Origin: Phymorhynchus buccinoides
Lineage: Eukaryota; Mollusca; Gastropoda; Neogastropoda; Raphitomidae
Assembly (NCBI GenBank): GCA_017654935.2
Contig: CM065703.1
Location: forward strand, 38,426,198 to 38,490,197
DNA length: 64,000 nt
Direction of reading: 5' to 3'
The translations under genes were made by a program, and so were the position numbers. The notes beneath the pieces were generated by a model. It had not been told where the DNA came from. It saw only the letters and a list, made by a program, of their open reading frames with translations, and did not search any database. Each line of letters opens with the position of its first letter. Position 1 is the first letter of the stretch. This document shows, piece after piece, positions 47,559-58,783 of this stretch.

Positions 47559-50500
47559 ATGACAATGACACTTGATGATGTACTCGAACATTTAGACAAT
47601 GTTTTTAAAGAAACAGAATTAGAAGTTATTGATCCAGAAAATGTACTAGAAAGTGTAAAACATGCTATTTCACAAATACCTGAAAAACTGATAATAGAAC
47701 CACCAGTTAAAGTAATGTTGGCAGTTTACATAGATTATGAAACAGTTAATAAGGAGCAGCTACAAGTATGGGTCTCTACTAAACAACAAGTAATTCTGAC
47801 TTATAATGACTTTACAGAAACCTGGGCAGACAATTTAATCACCCAGTTCATCAATGCATCAGAAGAGGCAAAGCTGAGAGGATCTGGTTGGTCAGAAGGA
47901 GGAGTATTAGAAATTAAATTAAGGGAGAGTAAATATGCCCCCATCGTAGGAAACTCGTTTATTCCTTTACCTAAAGATTTAATTTCAAAACGAGCAGTAC
48001 TAAACATTAAGAATACAGATAACCAATGTTTTATGTGGTGCGTTTTAGCTAAACTTCATTATGTTAAAAAGAACGCAGAAAGAGTAATTAACTATCAACC
48101 TTACATAAATGATTTAAACTTTAATGGAATCGATTTCCCTGTAAGCCTAAACAAAATTGATCAATATGAAGAACAGAATGAACCAATTTCAATTAACATC
48201 TACACATGGTCAATAGAAGAAAACCTTAAACCAATCCGAGTATCAAAGAACTCTCCCATGATTGGTGATCCAGCTGAAAAACATATTGATCTACTCTTAG
48301 TAACTGATGGAGCAAAAACACACTACACTTTAATCCGAACAATGAGCAGACTTATATTCTTTACTACAAAACATGAGCATAAACAGGACTTCTGTCGAAG
48401 ATGTTTTCAGAGAATTCCTAGTATTCAAGCAGCAGTTGAACACAGAAAACATTGTAATTCAACTGTTGACTGTGAAACTAAACTTACTACTCCCGAAGAA
48501 GGTTGTAAGGTGACCTTTAAAAACTGGAAGAAACTACAATTAAATCCATATGTTGTTTACGCTGACTTCGAATCTATCATCGTTCCATATCAAGGTCCTG
48601 CTCCTAAAAATCTTCCCAAAACAGTATTATTAAACAATCATCAAATCTGTTCATATGCTTTTATTATAGTTAGATCAGATGGGAAACATTCAACGCCAGA
48701 ACTTTATAGAGGACCTGATGCTGCAAAACGATTCTTATTACGTATGAAATACAAGCGAAATGAGTTGTCTAATCAACTTAATCTATTTGATTTAATCATG
48801 ACATCAGAAGATTTAAATCAATTTGAGTCAGCTATTGAATGTTGGATTACAAATCCAAAAAAAAGAATTCGAAGCAACTGATGAAAAAGTAAGAGATCAT
48901 GATCACATTAGTGGAAAATTCAGAGGAGCAGCACACAACTCCTGTAATTTGCAGTTAAAGTTTGAACCAAAGTCTTGGAAACTGCCTATATTCTTTCACA
49001 ATCTACGTGGATATGACTCCCATTTAATTCTACAAGCAGTTACTGATGAATTTAGAACCGTCACTTGTATAGCTCAGTCTTCAGAAAAGTACATGACATT
49101 TACATTAGGACAATTATCTTTTTATGATTCACTACAACATATGATGGGTTCGTTAGAATCTTTAGGTCAGTCACTATCCAAATGCACTATAACAGAAAAA
49201 TATTTTGATTTAACACTTGTACGAAAAGGAGTATACCCTTACGAGTACATGAGTAGTTGGGATAAATTTGACGATTTAAAATTACCACCTAAAGGCGCAT
49301 TCTACTCTAGTTTGAAAGGAAAAGATATAAGTGACTCTGACTACAACCATGCACATTCAACGTGGAAAAAGTTAGACTGCAAAACCATGGGAGACTACCA
49401 TGACACCTATTTAATGGCTGACGTTTGTTTGCTTGCGGACGTATTTGAAAATTACAGAAAAACATGTATGAAACATTGCAGTCTAGACCCTGCTCATTAT
49501 ATCTCTGCTCCTGGAATGAGTTGGGATGCATTCTTAAGATTTACTAAAATACAGATTGACTTACTCTCCGACCTACCAACTCTCCAGATGATTGAAGACG
49601 GACTACGTGGAGGAATTAGTATGGCTTCACACAGTTATTGTAAGGCCAACAACAAGTACTTAGACGACTACGATCCTACTAAACCATCAAATTATATCAT
49701 GTATTTAGATGCAAACAATCTCTATGGTTGTGCGATGTGTCAGTCACTTCCATTACGTAACTTTAAAATGTTTACAGCTCCTTTTAATTTTAACATCAAC
49801 GACTTTTTGCAATGGCTGTTGAAATTACCAGATTGTTACAAAACAGGATTTATTTTAGAAGTCGACTTAGATTATCCGGATGAACTCCATGACATCCACA
49901 ACGACTACCCGTTAGCAGCAGAAGGACTTCAGGTGGGATCAGAGCTACCAAAACTTGTACCTAATCTACATGGCCAAAAAAAAAATGTTTATCATTATAG
50001 ACTCCTACAATTCTATTTACGTCATGGATTAAAACTAACAGCAGTTCATAGAAACATTTCGTTTAAACAAGAGAAGTTCATGGAGCCGTATATTAAAAAA
50101 AACACTAATCTTAGAATTCAGTCAACCGAACCTTCAGAGAAAGACTTCTTTAAGTTAATGAATAACAGTTGTTTTGGAAAGACAATGGAAAACCCACACA
50201 AACGTAAAGACGTTAGATTAGTTACCCAAGAAAACAAAGCAATCAAACTAACTTCAAAACCTAATTATCAAGACTTCAAAAAGTTCCATGACAACCTTTA
50301 CGGAATAATGATGAAGAAAATTAATGTGAAGCTAGACAAACCAGTCTTCATTGGGTTTGCTGTTCTTGGATTGTCCAAGTTATTGATGCTAGAATTTCTT
50401 TACGACTACTTTAAACCACTGTATCCAGACTCTAAAGTATTGTACACAGATACAGATTCATTTATTCTAGACATTCCGACTGAAGACTTTTATAAAGATT

Positions 50501-50943
50501 TAGAAACAGATTTAACGAAAGGTGTAGACTCGTGGTATGATACATCTGACTACCCAAATAAATCTCCATTGCATTCAACTGTAAATAAAAAGGTGATCGG
50601 AAAAATGAAGGATGAACTGAATGGAACTATAATCAAAGAGTACGTTGGACTGAGAGCAAAGATGTATTCAATTGCCAGTCAAACTAGTGTTATTAAAAAA
50701 GCAAAAGGAATCAGTAGACCGGTTGTTCAAATGGTGATGACACACGACAACTATTTAAAAGCGTTGTTCGACAGCAAGACGTTTTTTTATGACAACATCA
50801 AAATACAATCTAAGTTACACGAAATAAACACAACTGTTGTAAATAAAAAATCACTTGACTCAAACAACACAAAACGTGTATATAAATCACCAGAGTTTTC
50901 GTATGCAGTTGGTCACTGGAGAACTAAGTGTCATAGTCAGTAG
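47559..50943 (+). pseudogene. Protein-primed DNA polymerase B, split by a frameshift
   Basis: Two overlapping frames form one gene. The first (47559-48881, 440 aa) has a non-catalytic N-terminal region, a possible zinc module (Cys279, Cys282, His295, Cys299) and exonuclease motif I, YADFESI (Asp336/Glu338). The second (48823-50943) continues with HNLRGYDSHL (Exo II), a YHDTYLMADVCLLADVF segment (Exo III region), DANNLYG (polymerase motif A), NNSCFGKTMEN (motif B) and YTDTDSF (motif C). The break lies in a run of eight A at about 48858-48865, where the downstream frame requires a one-base change. A sequencing error, a real mutation or slippage are all possible. Motif A reads LYGCAMCQ here against LYGWAMCQ in the second copy. 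It would replicate the element by protein priming. Confidence 0.85.
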
Positions 50944-51092
50944 ACTTTCTAATCTTGTAATCATATTGAATTGAATAAGCACCTTTTAGTGTTCTTATTG
51001 TTATTTCCCTAGAACATATTTTAATGTGTCGTTTATTTTTTTTTCGCATTCTTTTTTTTATCGCTTCTGTCTTGCAAGTGAGGTCTGAGATA

Positions 51093-51536
51093 ATGGATCC
51101 TTCTACTGGGTTTGATGCACAAAAACAGTATTTAGCTAATTTAGAAGATGCAATCAATTCTACAGTTGACCTCCCAGCTAGCATTAAAAGGTATCAAGAC
51201 ATTTTAAGATTCGCAAGATCGAAGGTAGACTTTGCTGTCGGTAGTGGATTATACATGCTGCCCTCTGATCTCAGACTTCAAATAGGAACAATTGTAAACT
51301 ATGACAACGAAATCCTTATAGCGGGAGATAATCAAGCAGTTGGTAAAAACAAAGAAATAAATTCTACATTGTCGATCATACAAAGAACACACCATCCAAT
51401 CCCTGGCAGTCAAAAAAAGAATATAAACTTAACGAACTTAACGAACTTAACTGACAGTCATGAAAACGAAAAGACAGCATTAGTTATTTTTCTAACTGCA
51501 GCTGGTCTAGTTTATTTTTATTTTACTAAAGAGTAA
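51093..51536 (+). CDS. Polinton 147-aa protein with C-terminal hydrophobic anchor, copy 1
   Basis: The start chosen is MDPSTGFDAQKQ at 51093, because the 23 upstream codons are hydrophobic, lie in the spacer and are changed in copy 2. The body contains SIKRYQDILRFARSKVDFAV and GLYMLPSDLRLQIGTIVNYD. Three overlapping Asn-Leu-Thr steps follow (NLTNLTNLT), then a C-terminal membrane segment (ALVIFLTAAGLVYFYF). It overlaps the convergent minus-strand gene by 30 bases. No protease or jelly-roll signature is visible. Unknown function; a virion membrane role is a guess. Confidence 0.6.
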   Translation: MDPSTGFDAQKQYLANLEDAINSTVDLPASIKRYQDILRFARSKVDFAVGSGLYMLPSDLRLQIGTIVNYDNEILIAGDNQAVGKNKEINSTLSIIQRTHHPIPGSQKKNINLTNLTNLTDSHENEKTALVIFLTAAGLVYFYFTKE

Positions 51537-52694
51537 TCCTACAACTAAAACTATTAATGCCCATAAGTGTTCAGCCATAAAACCGACTACTTTGCTTGCA
51601 GTAGAAAAAAGCCAACTGACAATTCCACCTAATATACCGGGTAGTGCATCTAGAGCTTTTTCTCCTAATTTTTTTAATAGATTCGTTAAATGTTCCAGTT
51701 GTTTTTTAATCCAATTCGTATCTTTTGATGGCGAAGGTGGAGAAGGTAATTGACCACCACCACCACCTGTTCCTGTTAAAGCAAACACTAAAGTAGAGAT
51801 TGCAAACCCCAAAGCTGTCATAACGCTCGCAATCGTGACTCCTTGCTCTCTAAATAAAGTTCTTATTCTTTCAGCTAGCGTCGTGTTTTCGTATAACATT
51901 ATTTGGATGGTTTCTTTTATTCTGCTTAATTGTGTTCGTAATTGTTCATGGTTAGTTGACAGTACTTCTAGTCTTGCAGCTCTCTCTTGTTGAAGATCAT
52001 TTAGTCTTTGCATGATTCTGTCTTTCTCGTCTTGTCCTAGGTTGTTGTCATCTGCTTCAGTCAACTTTTGTTTTTCTCTGTCAATGTGAGCATCCAGTTC
52101 GCTTAACTTTGCTAGATTATTTGTTAACTCGCCTCTGGTAGATTGTAATGTTGAATTGAGCGCCATTAGTTCTCTCATAGGTAATGGTGAATCATGTAAT
52201 GTTTTTAAATGGGTTTCTTCATCTTCTGAAATCATAAAATTAGTTATTGGGTCCGCAGTTGCGCTTAAGTCTCTAAGAGGAATCGATTGAAGTTGGGAAT
52301 CAGTAGGTAGTTCTTGTAGCCTGTTTTGAAGTTTAGAAATTGAATTTGTGCTTAGGTCTGGTTCTGGTTCGATGTTAAATCGTCTTTGATCGCTAACACT
52401 GAGCCTGCCACGAATTGTACTCTTTTTTAAAAACTTTGAGGGGTTTGGTTTAGTTGTAAGTTTGACTAGTTGACCATCTTTATCCTTCGCAAATAAATGG
52501 TTATCTTTATATTCAAAGTCATTAGGATCAAAAACTTCAGGTGGTTCTTGTCCTATGCTTTCATAAAACGATCTTACTTTACCTTCCATTAGTTCTCGCC
52601 TTAAAGATGATTGATGACGAGATTGAATAGCTTCACTCATGTCATCTCCAGGTTCAAAGACGTCATAATCGTGGTCTGCTTCTATTCCTGCCAT
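51507..52694 (-). CDS. Polinton coiled-coil membrane-active protein, copy 1, 395 aa
   Basis: An acidic N-terminus (MAGIEADHDYDVFEPGDDMS) is followed by a conserved-looking segment around FYESIGQEPPEVFDPNDF, then a long coiled coil (about residues 180-270). Next is LRTQLSRIKETIQIML and a hydrophobic hairpin region (IASVMTALGFAISTLVFALT). A Gly/Pro-rich hinge and an amphipathic C-terminal part (ALDALPGILGGIVSWLF) come next, ending in a second membrane segment (LWALIVLVVGLLF). The layout recurs in Polintons of many marine invertebrates. A role in membrane interaction during entry or assembly is possible but unproven. It is divergent from the capsid gene. Confidence 0.65.
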   Translation of the reverse strand: MAGIEADHDYDVFEPGDDMSEAIQSRHQSSLRRELMEGKVRSFYESIGQEPPEVFDPNDFEYKDNHLFAKDKDGQLVKLTTKPNPSKFLKKSTIRGRLSVSDQRRFNIEPEPDLSTNSISKLQNRLQELPTDSQLQSIPLRDLSATADPITNFMISEDEETHLKTLHDSPLPMRELMALNSTLQSTRGELTNNLAKLSELDAHIDREKQKLTEADDNNLGQDEKDRIMQRLNDLQQERAARLEVLSTNHEQLRTQLSRIKETIQIMLYENTTLAERIRTLFREQGVTIASVMTALGFAISTLVFALTGTGGGGGQLPSPPSPSKDTNWIKKQLEHLTNLLKKLGEKALDALPGILGGIVSWLFSTASKVVGFMAEHLWALIVLVVGLLFSKIKIN

Positions 52695-52743
52695 GTTTTT
52701 ATTTATAATTATGTTTTTATTTTATTTCTAAAAAACAAAAGAG
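52695..52743. promoter_or_regulatory. Candidate divergent promoter, copy 1
   Basis: A 49-base A/T-dominated spacer between the membrane-protein gene and the capsid gene, with TTTATAATTATG-like text. The equivalent spacer in copy 2 is 57470-57519. Confidence 0.35.
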
Positions 52744-53515
52744 ATGTCACAATCATACGGAACAATTCTTGATCCATACAGACGGTTAAAAGAACCACTC
52801 GGTGTTAAAGGAACCAGGCAGAGTATCGTTATAAGTAATAATCCTTCAACTATCGATCAAAGACAAATATTATCAGTAAGATTTCCTAGTCTGGGATCTA
52901 ATGAAGTAATTGTGCCAGGTACCGCACGTCTTGCTTTTAGAATACAACTGGAGTCAGAGACGGATTTGAATAGAAGTATAGTTGGTAATCTTGGTAGAGC
53001 GATCGTTAGTAAGATTACTATTAAACTTGAAGGGAGAGAGGTAATGTCTTTAGATAATGCAGATGTCTTTTTGATTTATAGTGATTTATGGCTCACAGAA
53101 AATGAAAGAAAAGATAGGATTTATCAGGGAATACAGGGGGATAATGGTCTTAGACATAGAATAGATGCTGGAGACAAAAAAGTTGACAATCAAGATGAGT
53201 TGGTTGCACAAGTTTATGGTAATCGATTTTATATACCTCTTGATTTTGAGCTGTTAAACACGCACTCCCCGTATTATCAGGGTGCTTTACAAGATAGGCT
53301 TATGTATGAATTGACTTTTAATGATTACAGTCGTGTTATCAGATCAGCGACAGATCCTGATGCAAAATATAGTATTTCAGACATCACATTAGAGTTTGAT
53401 GTTGTTCGTCATCAAGAATTAGCTCGGTTGATCTCCCAACAATACCAGACAAGATTAGCAATATACTACAACAGAATTTTAAATCACAGTAAAATACCTA
53501 AAAACAAATCAGACA
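52744..53515 (+). CDS. Major capsid protein, copy 1, cut by scaffold gap
   Basis: The first 257 codons of the capsid protein described at 57520-58779 are present and nearly identical to copy 2 (for example TRQSIVIS against TRQTIVIS). The sequence then enters the 500-N gap. There is no internal stop before the gap. Confidence 0.85.
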
Positions 53516-54015
53516 NNNNNNNNNNNNNNNNNNNNNNNNNNNNNNNNNNNNNNNNNNNNNNNNNNNNNNNNNNNNNNNNNNNNNNNNNNNNNNNNNNNNN
53601 NNNNNNNNNNNNNNNNNNNNNNNNNNNNNNNNNNNNNNNNNNNNNNNNNNNNNNNNNNNNNNNNNNNNNNNNNNNNNNNNNNNNNNNNNNNNNNNNNNNN
53701 NNNNNNNNNNNNNNNNNNNNNNNNNNNNNNNNNNNNNNNNNNNNNNNNNNNNNNNNNNNNNNNNNNNNNNNNNNNNNNNNNNNNNNNNNNNNNNNNNNNN
53801 NNNNNNNNNNNNNNNNNNNNNNNNNNNNNNNNNNNNNNNNNNNNNNNNNNNNNNNNNNNNNNNNNNNNNNNNNNNNNNNNNNNNNNNNNNNNNNNNNNNN
53901 NNNNNNNNNNNNNNNNNNNNNNNNNNNNNNNNNNNNNNNNNNNNNNNNNNNNNNNNNNNNNNNNNNNNNNNNNNNNNNNNNNNNNNNNNNNNNNNNNNNN
54001 NNNNNNNNNNNNNNN
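53516..54015. other. Scaffold gap, exactly 500 N
   Basis: Arbitrary 500-base placeholder. Sequence left of it continues the capsid gene; sequence right of it restarts in the middle of the polymerase, matching 49247 onward. Confidence 0.99.
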
Positions 54016-55712
54016 ACATGAGTAGTTGGGATAAATTTGACGATTTAAAATTACCACCTAAAGGCGCATTCTACTCTAGTTTGAAAGGAAAAGATATAAG
54101 TGACTCTGACTACAACCATGCACATTCAACGTGGAAAAAGTTAGACTGCAAAACCATGGGAGACTACCATGACGCCTATTTAATGGCTGACGTTTGTTTG
54201 CTTGCGGACGTATTTGAAAATTACAGAAAAACATGTATGAAACATTGCAGTCTAGACCCTGCTCATTATATCTCTGCTCCTGGAATGAGTTGGGATGCAT
54301 TCTTAAGATTTACTAAAATACAGATTGACTTACTCTCCGACCTACCAACTCTCCAGATGATTGAAGACGGACTACGTGGAGGAATTAGTATGGCTTCACA
54401 CAGTTATTGTAAGGCCAACAACAAGTACTTAGACGACTACGATCCTACTAAACCATCAAATTATATCATGTATTTAGATGCAAACAATCTCTATGGTTGG
54501 GCGATGTGTCAGTCACTTCCATTACGTAACTTTTAAATGTTTACAGCTCCTTTTAATTTTAACATCAACGACTTTTTGCAATGGCTGTTGAAATTACCAG
54601 ATTGTTACAAAACAGGATTTATTTTAGAAGTCGACTTAGATTATCCGGATGAACTCCATGACATCCACAACGACTACCTGTTAGCAGCAGAAGGACTTCA
54701 GGTGGGATCAGAGCTACCAAAACTTGTACCTAATCTACATGGCCCAAAAAAAAATGTTTATCATTATAGACTCCTACAATTCTATTTACGTCATGGATTA
54801 AAACTAACAGCAGTTCATAGAAACATTTCGTTTAAACAAGAGAAGTTCATGGAGCCGTATATTCAAAAAAACACTAATCTTAGAATTCAGTCAACCGAAC
54901 CTTCAGAGAAAGACTTCTTCAAGTTAATGAATAACAGCTGTTTTGGAAAGACAATGGAAAACCCACACAAACGTAAAGACGTTAGATTAGTTACCCAAGA
55001 AAACAAAGCAATCAAACTAACTTCAAAACCCAATTATCAAGACTTCAGAAAGTTCCATGACAATCTTTACGGAATAATGATGAAGAAAATTAATGTGAAG
55101 CTAGACAAACCAGTCTTCAGTGGGTTTGCTGTTCTTGGATTGTCCAAGTTATTGATGCTAGAATTTCTTTACGACTACTTTAAACCACTGTATCCAGACT
55201 CTAAAGTATTGTACACAGATACAGATTCATTTATTCTAGACATTCCTACTGAAGACTTTTATAAAGATTTAGAAACAGATTTAACGAAAGGTGTAGACTC
55301 GTGGTATGATACATCTGACTACTCAATTAAATCTCCATTGCATTCAACTGTAAATAAAAAGGTGATCGGAAAAATGAAGGATGAACTGAATGGAACTATA
55401 ATCAAAGAGTACGTTGGACTGAGAGCAAAGATGTATTCAATTGCCAGTCAAACTAGTGTTATTAAAAAAGCAAAAGGAATCAGTAGACCTGTTGTTCAAA
55501 TGGTGATGACACACGACAACTATTTAAAAGCGTTGTTCGACAGCAAGACGTTTTATCATGACAACATCAAAATACAATCTAAGTTACATGAAATAAATAC
55601 AACTGTTGTAAATAAAAAATCACTTGACTCAAACAACACAAAACGTGTATATAAATCACCAGAGTTTTCGTATGCAGTTGGTCACTGGAGAACTAAGTGT
55701 CATAGTCAGTAG
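54016..55712 (+). pseudogene. DNA polymerase B, copy 2, truncated and with a stop codon
   Basis: It starts at the gap in the MSSWDKFDDL region, before exonuclease motif III, so the N-terminal half is not present. A TAA at 54534-54536 interrupts the frame just after the motif A region, where copy 1 has AAA at the same codon. Motifs B and C (NNSCFGKTMEN and YTDTDSF) follow in the same frame, 54537-55712. It is about 98-99% identical to 49247-50943. Confidence 0.85.
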
Positions 55713-55861
55713 ACTTTCTAATCTTGTAATCATATTGAATTGAATAAGCACCTTTTAGTGTTCTTATTGTTATTTCCCTAGAACATATTTTAATGTGTCG
55801 TTTATTTTTTTTTTCGCATTCTTTTTTTATCGCTTCTGTCTTGCAAGTGAGGTCTGAGATA

Positions 55862-56305
55862 ATGGATCCTTCTACTGGGTTTGATGCACAAAAACAGTAT
55901 TTAGCTAATTTAGAAGATGCAATCAATTCTACAGTTGACCTCCCAGCTAGCATTAAAAGGTATCAAGACATTTTAAGATTCGCAAGATCGAAGGTAGACT
56001 TTGCTGTCGGTAGTGGATTATACATGCTGCCCTCTGATCTCAGACTTCAAATAGGAACAATTGTAAACTATGACAACGAAATCCTTATAGCGGGAGATAA
56101 TCAAGCAGTTGGTAAAAACAAAGAAATAAATTCTACATTGTCGATCATACAAAGAACACACCATCCAATCCCTGGCAGTCAAAAAAAGAATATAAACTTA
56201 ACGAACTTAACGAACTTAACTGGCAGTCATGAAAACGAAAAGACAGCATTAGTTATTTTTCTAACTGCAGCTGGTCTAGTTTATTTTTATTTTACTAAAG
56301 AGTAA
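55862..56305 (+). CDS. Polinton 147-aa protein, copy 2
   Basis: Nearly identical to 51093-51536 from its MDPSTGFDAQ start. The notable protein change is Asp to Gly after the NLTNLTNLT steps. Upstream of the chosen start, copies differ by indels in a T run, supporting the downstream Met. Confidence 0.6.
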   Translation: MDPSTGFDAQKQYLANLEDAINSTVDLPASIKRYQDILRFARSKVDFAVGSGLYMLPSDLRLQIGTIVNYDNEILIAGDNQAVGKNKEINSTLSIIQRTHHPIPGSQKKNINLTNLTNLTGSHENEKTALVIFLTAAGLVYFYFTKE

Positions 56306-56338
56306 TCCTACGAGTAAAACTATTAATGCCCATAAGAC

Positions 56339-57469
56339 TTAGTGTTCAGCCATAAAACCGACTACTTTGCTTGCAGTAGAAAAAAGCCAACTGACAATTC
56401 CACCTAATATACCGGGTAGTGCATCTAGAGCTTTTTCTCCTAATTTGTTTAATAGATTCGTTAAATGTTCCAGTTGTTTTTTAATCCAATTCGTATCTTT
56501 TGATGGCGAAGGTGGATAAGGTAATTGACCACCACCACCACCTGTTCCTGTTAAAGCAAACACTAAAGTAGAGATTGCAAACCCCAAAGCTGTCATAACG
56601 CTCGCAATCGTGACTCCTTGCTCTCTAAATAAAGTTCTTATTCTTTCAGCTAGCGTCGTGTTTTCATATAACATTATTTGGATGGTTTCTTTTATTCTGC
56701 TTACCTGTGTTCGTAATTGTTCATGGTTAGTTGACAGTACTTCTAGTCTTGCAGCTCTCTCATGTTGAAGATCATTTAGTCTTTGCATGATTCTGTCTTT
56801 CTCGTCTTGTCCTAGGTTGTTGTCATCTGCTTCAGTCAACTTTTGTTTTTCTCTGTCAATGTGAGCATCCAGTTCGCTTAACTTTGCTAGATTATTTGTT
56901 AACTCGCCTCTGGTAGATTGTAATGTTGAATTGAGCGCCATTAGTTCTCTCATAGGTAATGGTGAATCATGTAATGTTTTTAATTGGGTTTCTTTATCTT
57001 CTGAAATCATAAAATTAGTTATTGGGTCCGCAGTTGCGCTTAAGTCTCTAAGAGGAATCGATTGAAGTTGGGAATCAGTAGGTAGTTCTTGTAGCCTGTT
57101 TTGAAGTTTAGAAATTGAATTTGTGCTTAGGTCTGGTTCTGGTTCGATGTTAAATCGTCTTTGATCGCTAACACTGAGCCTTTGACGAAGTGTACTCTTT
57201 TTTAAAAACTTTGAGGTGTTTCGTTTATCTGAAAGTTTGACTAGTTGACCATCTTTATCCTTCGCAAATAAATGGTTATCTTTTAATTCGAAGTCATTAG
57301 GATCAACAACTTCAGGTGGTTCTTGTCCTATGCTTTCATAAAACGATCTTACTTTACCTTCCATTAGTTCTCGCCTTAAAGATGATTGATGATGAGATTG
57401 AATAGCTTCACTCATGTCATCTCCAGGTTCAAAGACGTCATAATCGTGGTCTGCTTCTATTCCGGCCAT
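56339..57469 (-). CDS. Polinton coiled-coil membrane protein, copy 2, 376 aa, C-terminally shortened
   Basis: Same protein as 51507-52694, but a six-base insertion near 56337-56342 places a stop right after VVGFMAEH. This removes the last membrane segment (LWALIVLVVGLLFSKIKIN in copy 1). Substitutions cluster near DKRNTSKFLKKSTLRQ, where copy 1 has TKPNPSKFLKKSTIRG. Whether the shortened form works is unknown. Confidence 0.6.
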   Translation of the reverse strand: MAGIEADHDYDVFEPGDDMSEAIQSHHQSSLRRELMEGKVRSFYESIGQEPPEVVDPNDFELKDNHLFAKDKDGQLVKLSDKRNTSKFLKKSTLRQRLSVSDQRRFNIEPEPDLSTNSISKLQNRLQELPTDSQLQSIPLRDLSATADPITNFMISEDKETQLKTLHDSPLPMRELMALNSTLQSTRGELTNNLAKLSELDAHIDREKQKLTEADDNNLGQDEKDRIMQRLNDLQHERAARLEVLSTNHEQLRTQVSRIKETIQIMLYENTTLAERIRTLFREQGVTIASVMTALGFAISTLVFALTGTGGGGGQLPYPPSPSKDTNWIKKQLEHLTNLLNKLGEKALDALPGILGGIVSWLFSTASKVVGFMAEH

Positions 57470-57519
57470 GTTTTTATTATAATTATGTTTTTATTTTTTA
57501 TTTTTAAAAAACAAAAGAG
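57470..57519. promoter_or_regulatory. Candidate divergent promoter, copy 2
   Basis: A 50-base A/T-rich spacer equivalent to 52695-52743, with small length changes in T runs. Confidence 0.35.
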
Positions 57520-58779
57520 ATGTCACAATCATACGGAACAATTCTTGATCCATACAGACGATTAAAAGAACCACTCGGTGTTAAAGGAACCAGGCAGACT
57601 ATCGTTATAAGTAATAATCCTTCAACTATCGATCAAAGACAAATATTATCAGTAAGATTTCCTAGTCTGGGATCTAATGAAGTAATTGTGCCAGGTACCG
57701 CACGTCTTGCTTTTAGAATACAACTGGAGTCAGAGACGGATTTGAATAGAAGTATAGTTGGTAATCTTGGTAGAGCGATCGTTAGTAAGATTACTATTAA
57801 ACTTGAAGGGAGAGAGGTAATGTCTTTAGATAATGCAGATGTCTTTTCGATTTATAGTGATTTATGGCTCACAGAAAATGAAAGAAAAGATAGGATTTAT
57901 CAGGGAATACAGGGGGATAATGGTCTTAGACATAGAATAGATGCTGGAGACAAAAAAGTTGACAATCAAGATGAGTTGGTTGCACAAGTTTATGGTAATC
58001 GATTTTATATACCTCTTAATTTTGAGCTGTTAAACACGCACTCCCCGTATTATCAGGGTGCTTTACAAGATAGGCTTATGTATGAATTGACTTTTAATGA
58101 TTACAGTCGTGTTATCAGATCAGCAACAGATCCTGATGCAAAATATAGTATTTCAGACATCACATTAGAGTTTGATGTTGTTCGTCATCAAGAATTAGCT
58201 CGGTTGATTTCCCAACAATACCAGACAAGATTAGCAATATACTACAACATAATTTTAAATCACAGTAAAATACCTAAAAACAAATCAGACACAATTTGGA
58301 ACATCGATTTGAATGTATCAGCAAGGTCATTGAAAGGGATTTTGTTGCTGTTTGAGGAGACCAAAAAACCCTTTAACAGATTAAGCGAGAAGTTTTATAA
58401 TCCTAAAATAACTAAACTAACATGTACAATTGAAGGACAACCGAATCAGTTGTTTGCAAGTGGTCTTTTACCTTATCAGCATTTTGATGAAATACGAAAA
58501 CTGTTGGGTGGAGGTGGACGACAAAGAGATCCGGTGGCTGATTTAATTTGCAAAGACCTCCATTTATCTTCGAAGTATGCGTTGTGGCTAGATCTTAGAA
58601 CAACAGAAGATAATAAACTACATGGCAGTGGAAGAACAGTTGGTGATGGGTCAGGAGGAATAAACATTCAAATCCACAAAGAAGCGGAAGAGAATAAGCA
58701 AATATTTATTTATGTTTATTTACTATGCGATGCTCAGGTGAACATTGAAGACAACAGATTAAAAGATATTGTTTATTAA
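57520..58779 (+). CDS. Polinton double-jelly-roll major capsid protein, 419 aa
   Basis: This complete frame resembles the family annotated in animal genomes as F54H12.2-like. Recognisable stretches are SVRFPSLGSNEVIVPGTARL, LGRAIVSKITIKLEGREVMS, DVFSIYSDLWLTENERKDRI (residues about 107-126), FYIPLNFELLNTHSPYYQGA, LTFNDYSRVIRSA and IYVYLLCDAQVNIEDNRLKD at the C-terminus. Strand-rich pattern, length and position beside the packaging ATPase fit a double-jelly-roll capsid; the fold itself is inferred from family knowledge. There are no stops. Five bases separate its stop from the ATPase reading frame. Confidence 0.8.
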   Translation: MSQSYGTILDPYRRLKEPLGVKGTRQTIVISNNPSTIDQRQILSVRFPSLGSNEVIVPGTARLAFRIQLESETDLNRSIVGNLGRAIVSKITIKLEGREVMSLDNADVFSIYSDLWLTENERKDRIYQGIQGDNGLRHRIDAGDKKVDNQDELVAQVYGNRFYIPLNFELLNTHSPYYQGALQDRLMYELTFNDYSRVIRSATDPDAKYSISDITLEFDVVRHQELARLISQQYQTRLAIYYNIILNHSKIPKNKSDTIWNIDLNVSARSLKGILLLFEETKKPFNRLSEKFYNPKITKLTCTIEGQPNQLFASGLLPYQHFDEIRKLLGGGGRQRDPVADLICKDLHLSSKYALWLDLRTTEDNKLHGSGRTVGDGSGGINIQIHKEAEENKQIFIYVYLLCDAQVNIEDNRLKDIVY

Positions 58780-58783
58780 AATA

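Noticed and set aside
48858..48865. Programmed ribosomal frameshift in polymerase B
   Set aside because: There is no slippery heptamer with a clear downstream structure; a homopolymer error or mutation is simpler. The second copy does not cover the site, so it cannot help.
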